Shown: positions 1 to 8,605 of the stretch, piece after piece | Position numbering within the stretch: position 1 is the stretch's first letter | How the letters are laid out: the number at the start of each line of letters is the position of its first letter | Source of the DNA: Ruegeria arenilitoris | GTDB lineage: Bacteria; Pseudomonadota; Alphaproteobacteria; Rhodobacterales; Rhodobacteraceae | NCBI RefSeq assembly: GCF_013031355.1 | Contig: NZ_WPZO01000003.1 | Span: 1-64,000 of the forward strand | Direction: 5' to 3' | Length of the DNA stretch: 64,000 nucleotides | The notes under the pieces: model-generated | What the model saw: only the letters and a program-made list of their open reading frames with translations | Told to the model about the DNA's origin: nothing | Database searches by the model: none | Program-made: the position numbers and the translations under genes

Positions 1-101
1 GCGGCATCAAGGACAGCGGAAACGGCGTCAAAGAAGGCGTCATCGAAGCCATGAAGTTCTTCACTAACGTCAAAACATACTCTCTACCCTGGCCAGGGTG
101 A
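1..101 (+). CDS. phnY: Phosphonoacetaldehyde dehydrogenase, C-terminal end (partial)
   Basis: The window opens inside a gene read in frame from base 3 and stopping at TGA 99-101, leaving 32 C-terminal residues. The tail, with [12 protein letters not shown] and ending [11 protein letters not shown], is typical of aldehyde dehydrogenases of the phosphonoacetaldehyde dehydrogenase group. That enzyme oxidises phosphonoacetaldehyde to phosphonoacetate with NAD+. Only the tail is visible, so the subfamily is inferred from this motif and from the PbfA-like gene just downstream, whose product would be the substrate. Another aldehyde dehydrogenase is possible. Confidence 0.65.
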   Translation, partial: GIKDSGNGVKEGVIEAMKFFTNVKTYSLPWPG

Positions 102-107
102 GGACCC

Positions 108-133
108 TGCCCCTCTCGCAATCGGGAGGGGCA
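108..133 (+). other. Stem-loop after phnY
   Basis: TGCCCCTC (108-115) pairs perfectly with GAGGGGCA (126-133) across a 10-base loop, seven bases after the stop codon. No T-run follows, so on its own it is more likely a 3'-end stabilising or attenuating hairpin than a classical terminator. Confidence 0.45.
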
Positions 134-156
134 CAAACAATTCCTCGCCGGAACTG

Positions 157-183
157 GCGGACCTTACGAGGTCCGCATCTTTT
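157..183 (+). terminator. Rho-independent terminator or attenuator upstream of pbfA
   Basis: GCGGACCT (157-164) and AGGTCCGC (169-176) form a perfect 8-bp stem with a TACG loop, followed by ATCTTTT. It lies 24 bases before the pbfA start, so it could end the phnY message or attenuate read-through into pbfA. Confidence 0.6.
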
Positions 184-206
184 CAAAACGACAACGAGGA
201 GCGGAT

Positions 207-1559
207 ATGCCACAGATTGTCCATACCGAGGGGGAGTCAAACACCTCGGAAGCCCGCAAAGCCTGGCTGAAAAAGTCTATCGGGCCCAAATCCTCGCCTT
301 TGCTGAAACGCGATGCGGATGTGTTCCTGCATCAATCTCTGTCCAGCCCCTGCGTCAGTACGATAGCCAAAGCCGAAGGCATCTGGATCGAGGATCTCGA
401 TGGTCGCCGCTACATGGATTTCCATGGCAATTCAGTGCACCACATCGGCTATGGTCATCCCCGGCTGGTTCAGGCGATCAAGGATCAGCTTGACGACCTG
501 CCCTTTGCCCCGCGCCGCTTCACTAATGACCCGGCGGTGGAACTGGCCGAAAAGCTGGTGGCCATCACCCCCGGTGATCTGGGCAAGGTACTATTCACCA
601 CTGGCGGTTCGGACGCCAATGAAGTCGCGCTCAAAATCGCCCGTGCAGCGACGGGCCGCTTCAAGACGCTCAGCTTTTGGGACGCCTTCCACGGCGCAGG
701 ATTTGGTGCCGCGAGCATTGGCGGCGAGGCCACGTTCCGCAGCCATATCGCCGGGCCACTGTTGCCGGGAACCGAGCATGTGGCCCCCTTCCATCCCAGC
801 CGTTGCCCTTATGGCCACACAACGCTTGAGGCCAGCGCCGAAGCCTGCGCCAACATGATCAATTATGTGCTGGAGCGCGAAGGCGACATTTGCGCCGTGG
901 TGGCCGAGGCGATGCGTGCCGTGCCCATCGTGCCGCCGCCGGGTTTTTGGAAGCGCGTGCGTGAGATCTGCGACCGCCACGGCGCATTGCTGATCCTGGA
1001 CGAGATCCCAACCGGGTTGGGCAAGACCGGGCAGATGTTTTCGTTCCAGCATGACGAGATTGTTCCCGACATTGTCACCATCGGCAAGTCTCTGGGCGGG
1101 GGTATCTTGCCCATCGCCGCCTGCATCGCCCGGGAAAACCTGGATGTTTGCGGGGATTTTGCCATCGGGCACTATACGCACGAAAAGAACCCCGTGACCG
1201 CCCGCGCCGCACTGACAACACTACAGATCATCGAAGATGAAGGGTTGGTCGAACGCTCGGCTAAACTGGGTGAGTACGCCATCGGGCGCTTGATGGACGC
1301 GCTTCAGAATGTTCCCGTCGTCGGCGACATCCGGGGCCGAGGCCTGATGTTCGGCGTCGAGATCGTCGAAGACCGCACCAGCAAGACACCGGGGAATGCG
1401 CGTGCGGAACGGATCTATTATGCCTGTCTTGAGGCGGGGTTGAGCTTTAAGATCAGCCAAGGATGTGTCCTGACCTTGTCGCCGCCGCTAACAATTTCGC
1501 AAGCTGAGCTGGATCAGGCCATCGATATCGTTATCGCTGCGATCAAGGACGGAAATTGA
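207..1559 (+). CDS. pbfA: PLP-dependent (R)-1-hydroxy-2-aminoethylphosphonate ammonia-lyase (PbfA-like)
   Basis: A 450-residue fold-type I, class III aminotransferase-family protein. TTGGSDANE (about 131-139) is the phosphate-binding region, D265 in LILDEI should contact the pyridine nitrogen, and K294 in TIGKSLGGG is the probable Schiff-base lysine. Length and sequence style resemble PbfA, a lyase that has lost transaminase function and releases ammonia from 1-hydroxy-2-aminoethylphosphonate to give phosphonoacetaldehyde. That product is the substrate of the dehydrogenase encoded just upstream. The ATG at 207 follows a GAGGAG ribosome site. The class III fold is certain; the PbfA identity rests on context and family resemblance, and an ordinary transaminase is the alternative. 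Confidence 0.65.
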   Translation: MPQIVHTEGESNTSEARKAWLKKSIGPKSSPLLKRDADVFLHQSLSSPCVSTIAKAEGIWIEDLDGRRYMDFHGNSVHHIGYGHPRLVQAIKDQLDDLPFAPRRFTNDPAVELAEKLVAITPGDLGKVLFTTGGSDANEVALKIARAATGRFKTLSFWDAFHGAGFGAASIGGEATFRSHIAGPLLPGTEHVAPFHPSRCPYGHTTLEASAEACANMINYVLEREGDICAVVAEAMRAVPIVPPPGFWKRVREICDRHGALLILDEIPTGLGKTGQMFSFQHDEIVPDIVTIGKSLGGGILPIAACIARENLDVCGDFAIGHYTHEKNPVTARAALTTLQIIEDEGLVERSAKLGEYAIGRLMDALQNVPVVGDIRGRGLMFGVEIVEDRTSKTPGNARAERIYYACLEAGLSFKISQGCVLTLSPPLTISQAELDQAIDIVIAAIKDGN

Positions 1560-1699
1560 CCTGCCTCGTAACAGCAGTCGTGCAACGAGAAATGATGCGG
1601 GGACCCTTCGTCTATTCAGATTGGCTATGGAAGCAAACGAAGCAACACCAAAAGGAAACTGCAAAATCGACTGAACCAGCTGCGAAGCCGGAGTGAAGT

Positions 1700-3379
1700 A
1701 TGGCAATTGTCACATTCCTAATAAGCCTGACCGGGGCAACCATGCTACTGCTTTTCGCGGTACGTATGGTGCGCACCGGAATTGAACGCAGCTACGGTGC
1801 GTCATTCCAGCGGGTGATGACGCGGCAGCGCAGTTACCTGCAGGCCTCGTTGGTTGGGTTGACGATGGCGGTTGTGTTGCAAAGTTCGGCAGCCGTGGCG
1901 TTGCTGACCTCGGGATTTGCCGCCAGTGGAATGCTGAGTTTTCCAGTAGGGCTGGCAATTGTGCTGGGTGGAGATCTGGGTTCGGCGTTGATTATCCAGG
2001 TCCTGTCCTTCCAGCTGGATTGGCTCGTGCCGATGCTTCTGGCGATCGGGGGCTATCTGTTCGTCAAGACCGAGGCCAAGAAAGCACGGCAGCTTGGGCG
2101 CATCCTGATGGGCGTCGCCTTTATCCTGATCTCGCTCAGGTTCCTGCGCGAGGCGATGGACCCCATCCGGGACAGTGCCTTTTTGCCCGCTGTGGCCGAT
2201 TACCTAGCGCGCGACTACATCACTGCCTTCCTTGTCGGCGGCGCCCTTGCGTTTGTCATGCACTCGTCGGTCGCGGCGATCCTAATGTGTGTGACGCTTG
2301 TGCAGATCGGTGCAATCCCGTTTGCCGCTGGTATGTCATTGGTCTTTGGCGCGAATTTCGGCTCGGCTTTTCTTCCGGTCTGGCTGACCCGAGGTATGCC
2401 AGTGACCGCCCGGCGAATACCCTACGCAAACCTGGCGCTGCGTGGCAGTTGGGCGCTGGCGACCTTGTTTGCAGCAAACCTTGCCCTGCGAACCGGGCTT
2501 TTGGGCGACCCGCAAGGGGGGCAAATGCTGGTCAATGTGCATATTGCATTCAACCTGTCCCTGTTGATTTTGGCCCTTCCGTTTTGCGGGCATTTGGAAG
2601 CGTTGTGCGAAAGGTTCCTGCCGGATCAGAGCAAAGATCAGAAACCGCGACCTGCGCGACCGGTCAGTGCATTGGACATGGAAACCGTGGCAAACCCCAG
2701 CCAGGCCTTGCCGAGCCTCAAGCGTGAGCTGCTGCGGATGAGCGATCTTCTCGAAACCATGTTTCGCCCCGCCCTTGAGCTATACCGCAGCGGAAGCAAG
2801 GAACAGATTCAGTCGGTTCAGGCTATTGACGAGGACGTAAACCAGTGCCTCTCGGGTATTCGCGCTTTTGTCGCTGCGATCCCTCCTGATCTATACGAAA
2901 AGCAGGATGCCAAAACCGCGCGCGATCTTATGGAGATCGCGATCCGGTTGGAAACGGCGGGGGATGTTGTCGCCAAACGCCTGACCGTATTGGCCAGCGA
3001 AATGCGGGCCAAGGGATCAAGTTTCTCGCAGGAAGGCTGGTCGGAACTAGTTCAGATGCATGAGGGTATTCTGGCAAACATGAAGCTGGCTTCGAACGTG
3101 CTCATTTCAGACGATTTGGAAAGTGCGCGACTTCTCAGCCTGGAAAAAACCGAAATCAAACGTGTGGAACGTGACAGCCGCAAGCGGCACCTGCGCCGAT
3201 TGCAACGCGGCACAAGGGAAAGCTTCGAAACCAGCGACATTCACCTGGAGACTTTGCGCGCATTCCGAGAGTTCAACAGTCATATAGCTTCTGTCGCCTA
3301 CCCGGTCCTGTACCGGAATGGTCAACTGCTGGAGACACGTTTGATAAAGGAAATAGCAGACGAGGCACAGGGCTCATAG
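1700..3379 (+). CDS. Na+/phosphate cotransporter with C-terminal PhoU-like domain
   Basis: 559 residues. The first roughly 300 hold two inverted Na/Pi cotransporter repeats with QSSAAVALLTSG and HSSVAAILM signatures in hydrophobic helices. The last roughly 220 are helical and charged, like PhoU. Family members move inorganic phosphate with sodium, often outward when it is in excess. The gene starts 140 bases after pbfA behind GGAGTGAAGT, so co-transcription is plausible. Phosphate released by phosphonate breakdown gives a reason for the pairing. A paralogue of the same domain plan lies near 48 kb. Confidence 0.85.
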   Translation: MAIVTFLISLTGATMLLLFAVRMVRTGIERSYGASFQRVMTRQRSYLQASLVGLTMAVVLQSSAAVALLTSGFAASGMLSFPVGLAIVLGGDLGSALIIQVLSFQLDWLVPMLLAIGGYLFVKTEAKKARQLGRILMGVAFILISLRFLREAMDPIRDSAFLPAVADYLARDYITAFLVGGALAFVMHSSVAAILMCVTLVQIGAIPFAAGMSLVFGANFGSAFLPVWLTRGMPVTARRIPYANLALRGSWALATLFAANLALRTGLLGDPQGGQMLVNVHIAFNLSLLILALPFCGHLEALCERFLPDQSKDQKPRPARPVSALDMETVANPSQALPSLKRELLRMSDLLETMFRPALELYRSGSKEQIQSVQAIDEDVNQCLSGIRAFVAAIPPDLYEKQDAKTARDLMEIAIRLETAGDVVAKRLTVLASEMRAKGSSFSQEGWSELVQMHEGILANMKLASNVLISDDLESARLLSLEKTEIKRVERDSRKRHLRRLQRGTRESFETSDIHLETLRAFREFNSHIASVAYPVLYRNGQLLETRLIKEIADEAQGS

Positions 3380-3658
3380 CCACTATTCGCGTACGAAAGC
3401 TCTCTGATCCGAGTCGCAGGGATTTCCCGTGCCCTTAAAATGTATCGATTACACATGCACGAAACTCGGCGCTCCGGTCGATTTCTCAGAAATAGCCGGT
3501 CAGCAGGGCAAGCCGCCCAACGTGATCCCTCTCTGAGACTCGGTCTCGAGTTGCGCTAAGGGACTCCAGACTGAACAGTCTCTGTTTCGGAAATCGCGGG
3601 GATTGCAACGCATTGCCGGGTCAAGAACCGCCAATGAAATGAGATGGGTATAAGTGGC
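3380..3658. other. Non-coding stretch
   Basis: Between the cotransporter and the IS6-like element I see no convincing reading frame, promoter or repeat. Confidence 0.5.
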
Positions 3659-4445
3659 GGTGCTGTCAGACTAATTCGAACTCGTCTCTGTCAGGACGGT
3701 GGCGCTGTTCCTTATGCCGCGCAGAGAGCGCACCACTCCGCCAGAGCAGCGGTTCGATTGCATTTGGAATGGTCCCGTTTGGAAAGATTGCGATTCTGGT
3801 TGAAGTGATTGAAGACGGAGGAATGGACGGAAGCGCAGCATGGCTCGTTCTCGTCGTCGGAGTGGCAGATGCGAGTTTTCGACTTTGTCGTTCAGCCAAC
3901 GCCCACAGGCTTGCCGGTCTTCACAGCCCATGTCGCGAAGCGCGGCTTTGCATGAAGCAAACCGATCCGTTACCAGCACTTCTGGCGGACCATTTCTCTG
4001 CATCAATTTCCTGAGCATTTTCAATGCAGCGCGTTTGTTTCTTCGTTTTGTGAGGACACACCCAAGCACCTCGCCTTCGTGATCGACAAGCCGCCAAAGG
4101 CAGTAGCGCTCACTTTTGATCTTCACGAAGGCCTCGTCGACATACCACTGCCATCACGAAGACACGCACAATTTCTGAACACGCCGCCAGCGGAATCTTA
4201 GACGCAAACATCAACACAAACCGGTTCCACCAGAACCGGATGTCTTCACGGCTGACGTCGATGCCGCGTTCGTGCAGCAGGTCTTCGACGCTTCCCAGCG
4301 ATAGCGGAACCCGGAAATAGATCATCACCGCCAAGCGTTTAACCTCGAGGCTAGTTTGAAGTATTTGAAGCAGGTAGATTTGGCTATGCGCGAACGCTAT
4401 GCGGCTACACTGCGCCGCTCAAGACTAGTTAGTCTGACAAGACCC
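3659..4445 (-). mobile_element. Decayed full-length IS6-family insertion sequence
   Basis: The ends form an imperfect inverted repeat: GGTGCTGTCAGACTAA at 3659 and, on the other strand, GGGTCTTGTCAGACTAA ending at 4445. The span of about 787 bp is normal for IS6-family elements, and a broken transposase fills it on the minus strand. No 8-bp target duplication is visible. Shorter pieces of the same element recur at about 6.3, 18.9, 41.0, 45.1, 53.7 and 62.6 kb. Confidence 0.75.
3671..4334 (-). pseudogene. IS6-family transposase, frameshifted
   Basis: The N-terminal part (4334 to about 4150) reads YFRVPLSLGSVEDLLHERG, the usual IS6 start. The frame then shifts into WYVDEAFVKIKSERY and on to VTDR and the ENSHLPLRRRE block, so the three DDE residues are still recognisable in two frames. 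The last 60 or so residues have diverged out of frame after MLRFR, where intact relatives continue RRMRSLQKFA. It is dead, and is the longest remaining coding copy of this repeat family in the window. Confidence 0.8.
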
Positions 4446-4523
4446 TGCGCGTGGGTTGAAATAGGTGAAAACGCATAGGTCTTGGCTTTCGACAATCCAA
4501 CATCGGGCGCCTCAGCCAGCACC

Positions 4524-5186
4524 TCATCCGCTGCCTCGTTCAAAGAGCAAGGACGCCAGACCGCGGAGGTAGCCGGCACCATAAGCTACGTGCATGGAAA
4601 GAAAAACAACTGGAAGCCGAAGCGCCGCGGCCAGCCCTAGGCTGCGCGTTGCGCGAGCTGCGGCCAAACTGCCGGCAAAAAGATGAAGCGCCAGCAATGC
4701 GATACAGATACCGCCCATGGGCGGCCACAGAACCGCGGTCAGCGCGGAAATGCCAATTGCCGTTACGAAAGCCGGAGGAACTATCTGCCGCCAGGTCGTT
4801 ACGCGACCGAGGCGCCGGCCCGAAATCGGCTTGTAACGACCTTAGCGGAACATCTGAAGCGCCAGAGCACGCAACGTGCCTCGCGCGAAATAGGCCACCT
4901 CTATGGCCGGATCAAGAACCACATCGCCGCCCCTCGCGACGATCCGCGCATTCAATTCGTCGTCCTCGGCATAGGGGATGTCGGTCGCGAAGCCGCCCAA
5001 ATCCCGAAGCACCTCGCGCCGCCAGCAGCCAAAGGGCACGGTCTCGACACGCTTTCGCCCCTCGGCTCCGATCCGGAATGAGGAATTCCCGACCCCGAAT
5101 GGATGCGCCATGGCGAATGCAATCGCTTCCGCCATGGGCGTCTTCGCTCCTGGGTGCGTGATGCCGAAGCCGCGGGTGCTGTACAC
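4524..5186 (-). pseudogene. ExoA-like succinoglycan glycosyltransferase, 5'-truncated with an internal stop
   Basis: The fragment begins at the GTG near 5186 and carries MAHPFGVGNSSFRIG, VPFGCWRREVLRDLGGF and DDELNARIVARGG, the C-terminal half of ExoA-type family 2 glycosyltransferases. After ALALQMFR an in-frame TAA replaces an expected tyrosine-type codon, and the same frame then continues through two hydrophobic segments to TGA at 4524. Upstream of 5186 the frame soon meets TAA, so the N-terminal catalytic half is missing. Intact relatives have about 330 residues. Together with the fragment starting at 5190, it appears to be the remnant of an exopolysaccharide locus. Confidence 0.75.
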
Positions 5187-5189
5187 AGC

Positions 5190-5429
5190 GAGATTTTACG
5201 GAGATTGCGGGAGATTCGTCAGTTGCAAGCGGTTGTCACTGCCGACGCGCAAGTGGTTTCGGAGGCGACGCCACCGAACCGTCCAAGCAACCCGGCGCCG
5301 GAAGTAGTCGGATTAATGGTAGGGTTTTCGCCGCTCTTACTTATGATGTTGCTCGCAATCGTCGTGGACACGCTTGGCCAACCACGTTCGATGCACGGCG
5401 GGAAAGGTCGCAGTACGGATGCCGGCTGA
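5190..5429 (+). pseudogene. Wzz/ExoP-like polysaccharide chain-length protein, C-terminal fragment
   Basis: The frame reads ILRRLREIRQLQ (coiled-coil), then VVSEATPPNRPSNPAPE, a hydrophobic span LLLMMLLAIVVDTL, and stops at TGA 5427-5429. A coiled coil, a conserved [V/I]xSxAxxPxxPxxP stretch and a final membrane helix are how Wzz/GumC/ExoP proteins end. Everything upstream is lost at about 5187, where the oppositely directed exoA remnant also begins. It ends 11 bases before the polysaccharide deacetylase gene. Confidence 0.5.
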
Positions 5430-5440
5430 AGGATATTCGG

Positions 5441-6202
5441 ATGACTGGGAAAACAATTTCATTTCTCTATCACGAGGTATCAGATGATCCCGAAACAAGC
5501 GGATTTCAGATCCCCGGAACGCTGCCCTACCAGCACAAGGTAGGGCAATTTTTGCATGACCTGGATTTGATCATGGAAAATTTTTCCAGATCGGAAAGGG
5601 CGAGCAACATTCTGAACGACAACACGAACAACAAACTGATCCTGACCTTCGATGATGGCGGAGCGTCGGCGTTACCAGTAGCACATATGCTGCATGAGAG
5701 AGGACTAGTCGGCCACTTCTTTATCACGACGTCCATGATCGGTGACAGGACTTTCCTTCGCCCCGATCAAATCAGGGAAATTCATCTTATCGGGCATGTC
5801 ATTGGAACGCACAGTCATACCCACCCATCGATATTCAGGGACCTGCCATATGATGAAAAGCTGGAAGAATGGAGTCGCAGCAGGACCATCTTGGAAGACC
5901 TTCTGGGCAGCCCAGTCAATTGCGCCTCAGTTCCAGGGGGCGACATGGATGAAGACACCATAAAGTCGGCGGGTGAAGCTGGTATTAAATATCTGTTCAC
6001 GTCCGAGCCAACCTGGCAAACCTACGAGAAATTTGGAGTCAAGGTTTTCGGAAGGGTTTGCGCCAAAAACAGTACAAAGCCCGCGCAAATACAAAAATGG
6101 GCAAAGGGCCAAGGTTTCCATAGGGCCAAATTATCCAGATTTCTGAAAGAGGTTATAAGAACCCGGCTCAAGTTTTTCTACCTGTGGTACGTCAGACGTT
6201 GA
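5441..6202 (+). CDS. Polysaccharide deacetylase (NodB homology) family protein
   Basis: 253 residues with the NodB-type motifs LTFDDGG (about 68-74) and GTHSHTHPS (about 124-132). These supply the metal-binding aspartate and histidines of carbohydrate esterase family 4, which removes N- or O-acetyl groups from polysaccharides. No signal peptide is seen. An AAGGA-like site precedes the ATG. It follows the Wzz-like fragment directly and was probably part of a polysaccharide export operon. It looks intact, but its partners here are broken, so it may lack an upstream promoter. Confidence 0.8.
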   Translation: MTGKTISFLYHEVSDDPETSGFQIPGTLPYQHKVGQFLHDLDLIMENFSRSERASNILNDNTNNKLILTFDDGGASALPVAHMLHERGLVGHFFITTSMIGDRTFLRPDQIREIHLIGHVIGTHSHTHPSIFRDLPYDEKLEEWSRSRTILEDLLGSPVNCASVPGGDMDEDTIKSAGEAGIKYLFTSEPTWQTYEKFGVKVFGRVCAKNSTKPAQIQKWAKGQGFHRAKLSRFLKEVIRTRLKFFYLWYVRR

Positions 6203-6327
6203 GAGGGGCGCTGATCCCAGTGTGCGATTTGGGACAGGACCGATAACATAGATCGCGTTGTAGCACCTGCGTCTTGCCAAAGCAGGTTGTCGGCTGTCCG
6301 AAGGCCTGATGAGTGACTCCCAAAAAG

Positions 6328-6362
6328 TGTTGTCAGACGAATTCGAACCAGTCTCAGTTTGC
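6328..6362 (+). repeat. Solo end of the IS6-like repeat
   Basis: GTGTTGTCAGACGAATTCG followed by AACCAGTCTCAGTTTGC matches the terminal sequence of the 41.0, 45.1 and 3.7 kb copies. Only this end remains; no transposase codons follow. Confidence 0.65.
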
Positions 6363-6378
6363 TAGCAAACCCGTGAAC

Positions 6379-6975
6379 CTAGGCTGCCTTGGTGCCAAAA
6401 TGTTTTGGAAACATAGAGTGCAATACAAACAAGCAGATCCTCAAAGCTTCCGCGGGATCGAAGATATCTGAGTGCAGATGGTAGTCGGTCCAGAGCCCTT
6501 CCAGCAGAGCAATCAATCCGTCTGTCGCAATCTTGGCGTCGACGTTCTCATATTCACCTTCGCTTTTTACTTGCTCCAACAGCTCTAGGATCGTCGCTCT
6601 GAAACCTTTGTCTCGTGAGTCGATGAAAGGAAATATGAGTGGATTCGAGAGCGCTTCTGCCCGAAACGAAAACCAGATCGCGACGTCCTGCGCATTAAGG
6701 ACGTAAGGATCGAAATCCGCCTTTATGATCGAGATTAGTTTTTCAGCAGCGTCCAACTCGGGATTGTCTGCGATTGCCTTCCACTGCCCTGCATAGCGCG
6801 CCGACAACTCCTCTGCCACGGCGAGAAGCAGCTTTTCCTTGGAGCCGAAATGCAAGTTCACCATACCCCGCGACAATCCCGACAATTCCTGAATTCTTGC
6901 AGAAGTCGTTCCTCGGATTCCGAACTTATGGATGGCGTCCGCGGCCGCTTGAATCAACTGCCTTCGGTTCTGCAA
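6379..6975 (-). CDS. TetR/AcrR (BetI-like) transcriptional regulator
   Basis: 198 residues from a TTG start. The N-terminal helix-turn-helix has TTSARIQELSGLSRGMVNLHF and the recognition-helix tail GSKEKLLLAV; the rest is a BetI-like ligand domain with IWFSFRAEA and LLEGLWTDYHLH. No ATG or GTG exists before an upstream stop, so TTG 6975 or a non-standard codon further up is the start. It is divergent from the aminotransferase gene, and a palindrome sits in the shared promoter, so it probably represses that gene. It is clearly paralogous to the regulator at 17.6 kb. Confidence 0.85.
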   Translation of the reverse strand: MQNRRQLIQAAADAIHKFGIRGTTSARIQELSGLSRGMVNLHFGSKEKLLLAVAEELSARYAGQWKAIADNPELDAAEKLISIIKADFDPYVLNAQDVAIWFSFRAEALSNPLIFPFIDSRDKGFRATILELLEQVKSEGEYENVDAKIATDGLIALLEGLWTDYHLHSDIFDPAEALRICLFVLHSMFPKHFGTKAA

Positions 6976-7090
6976 CTTGCTCAGATCTCGGGCGTTGGTT
7001 GGGATATCAGGCTCGGCAGTAATCTCTTCATCCTCTTCTGAGGTGTTCGTTCTTAGTCTTCTCGCATCTAGCGGCGCGGAAGTTCAAGGA

Positions 7091-7119
7091 TTGACATTGA
7101 ATGAATGTTTGTTCATTTT
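7091..7119 (+). promoter_or_regulatory. Aminotransferase promoter with TetR-type operator
   Basis: TTGACA (7091-7096), a 17-base spacer and CATTTT (7114-7119) form a plausible sigma-70 promoter. Within it AATGAA (7100-7105) and TTCATT (7112-7117) make a perfect inverted repeat with a 6-base spacer. An operator between -35 and -10 is typical of TetR repression; the likely binder is the divergent regulator. Confidence 0.6.
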
Positions 7120-7146
7120 GTGATAAATGTTACATTTAGGTGCCAC

Positions 7147-8541
7147 ATGACCCTGTTGAACTCAAGCTTTCAATCCATACGTGACTGGGACAACGAACAC
7201 TTCCTGCACCCGTGGGAGGGAATGTCATACCTAGGCCGGAACGAACGCACCTTTGCAGAAAGCGGTCTGGGCGTTCACGTCGTGACAGACGACGGAAAGC
7301 GCCTGATAGACGGGCCTGCTGGCATGTGGTGCGTTCAATTGGGCTATGGAAACAGCGAAATTGCCGATGCTATGGCGCAGCAAGCGAAAGCGATGGCGTA
7401 TTTTTCGCCCTTCAACAATGCCAACTCAGCTCCAGCCCGGTTGGCGCATGAGATCGCCAAGAGAACGCCGGGCGACCTGAACCATGTGTTTTTCACAACC
7501 GGTGGGTCAACTGCCGTGGATAGTGCACTGCGTTTCGTGCAGTTCCGCAATAACCTGCTTGGCAAGCCTGAAAAGAAGATCGTGATATCTCGGCAGAAGG
7601 CTTATCACGGATCGACGTATCTGGCGGCCTCAGTATCCGGAAAAGAGCGAGACAAAGGATGGTTGGACCAAGCCTCTCACCTGACGCGTTTCTTGCCGAA
7701 CGTTAACCCGTATGTGCGTCGCCCCGGCCAGACGATCAATGACTTCCTGAACGAGAAAATCGCTGATCTGGAGAACATGATCCTGCAGACCGGAGCAGAC
7801 AAGGTCGCTGCTTTCATCGCCGAACCAATCCTGTGCTCTGGAGGGGTCATCGTACCTCCGCCGGGATATCATCAGCGCTGTCTGGAAATCTGCCGAAAGT
7901 ACGATGTCCTGTATATTTCAGACGAGGTTGTGACTGGTTTCGGACGGCTTGGCCATTGGTTTGCGTCCAAAGAAGTCTTTGGGATTCAGCCGGATATCAT
8001 CACCTGCGCCAAGGGAATGACATCCGGGTATGTGCCAATGGGGGCCTGCATCATTTCTGATCGGCTGATTGCAGATGTGAGCGGCGAGCACGCCCAGGAC
8101 GCTACCTTTTCAAATGGCTTCACCTATTCGGGCCACCCAGTAAGCGCGGCGGCCGGTTTGAAGACTATCGAAATCATGGAGCGTGACGGCGTTCTTGAGC
8201 ATGTCCGCGCGATCACGCCGCTGTTCGAAGAACGCCTTCAAGCTCTGGCAGACTTGCCGCTTGTCGGTGATGCCCGCGGTATGGGGCTGGTTGGTTGCGT
8301 TGAGTGTGTTGCGGACGCCAAAGCCGACAATCTTTTGGATCTGGATAAATCCGTTGGCGCATTGATTGATCATCATTGTCAGGAGAACGGGCTGATCCTG
8401 CGGCCAATCATCAATATGTGCGTGTTTTCGCCACCGTTGATCATTACGGAAGGCGAGTTGAACCAGATGTTCGACATTCTGGAAAAAGGCATCCGGCTGG
8501 CGACCGAGGACTTGACGCGCCAGAGTGCGTTTAAAGCTTAG
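7147..8541 (+). CDS. Class III aminotransferase (omega-amino acid/diamine type)
   Basis: 464 residues. FFTTGGSTAVDSALR (about 117-131) binds the cofactor phosphate, the YISDEVVTGFGRLG aspartate pairs with the pyridine nitrogen, and CAKGMTSGY carries the Schiff-base lysine. The family transfers terminal amino groups such as those of GABA, beta-alanine, putrescine or taurine to pyruvate or another oxo acid. The ATG at 7147 is preferred over one at 7105, which would lie inside the operator. The gene converges on the demethylation operon, and paralogous regulators control both. My inference is that it deaminates the primary amine left after demethylation. Its substrate cannot be read from sequence. 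Confidence 0.8.
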   Translation: MTLLNSSFQSIRDWDNEHFLHPWEGMSYLGRNERTFAESGLGVHVVTDDGKRLIDGPAGMWCVQLGYGNSEIADAMAQQAKAMAYFSPFNNANSAPARLAHEIAKRTPGDLNHVFFTTGGSTAVDSALRFVQFRNNLLGKPEKKIVISRQKAYHGSTYLAASVSGKERDKGWLDQASHLTRFLPNVNPYVRRPGQTINDFLNEKIADLENMILQTGADKVAAFIAEPILCSGGVIVPPPGYHQRCLEICRKYDVLYISDEVVTGFGRLGHWFASKEVFGIQPDIITCAKGMTSGYVPMGACIISDRLIADVSGEHAQDATFSNGFTYSGHPVSAAAGLKTIEIMERDGVLEHVRAITPLFEERLQALADLPLVGDARGMGLVGCVECVADAKADNLLDLDKSVGALIDHHCQENGLILRPIINMCVFSPPLIITEGELNQMFDILEKGIRLATEDLTRQSAFKA

Positions 8542-8557
8542 AAAATGCCTCGGGGCA

Positions 8558-8584
8558 GCGTCGCAACCTTGCACGTTGCGACGC
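8558..8584. terminator. Bidirectional terminator-like hairpin
   Basis: GCGTCGCAAC (8558-8567) and GTTGCGACGC (8575-8584) form a perfect 10-bp stem with a 7-base loop between two convergent genes. No strong T-run flanks it. Confidence 0.6.
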
Positions 8585-8605
8585 CCTTATAGCGCCCTCC
8601 TACGC

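Noticed and set aside
7105..7146. An upstream ATG for the aminotransferase at 7105
   Set aside because: It would lie within the promoter and operator palindrome and add 14 residues unlike the family; ATG 7147 fits better.
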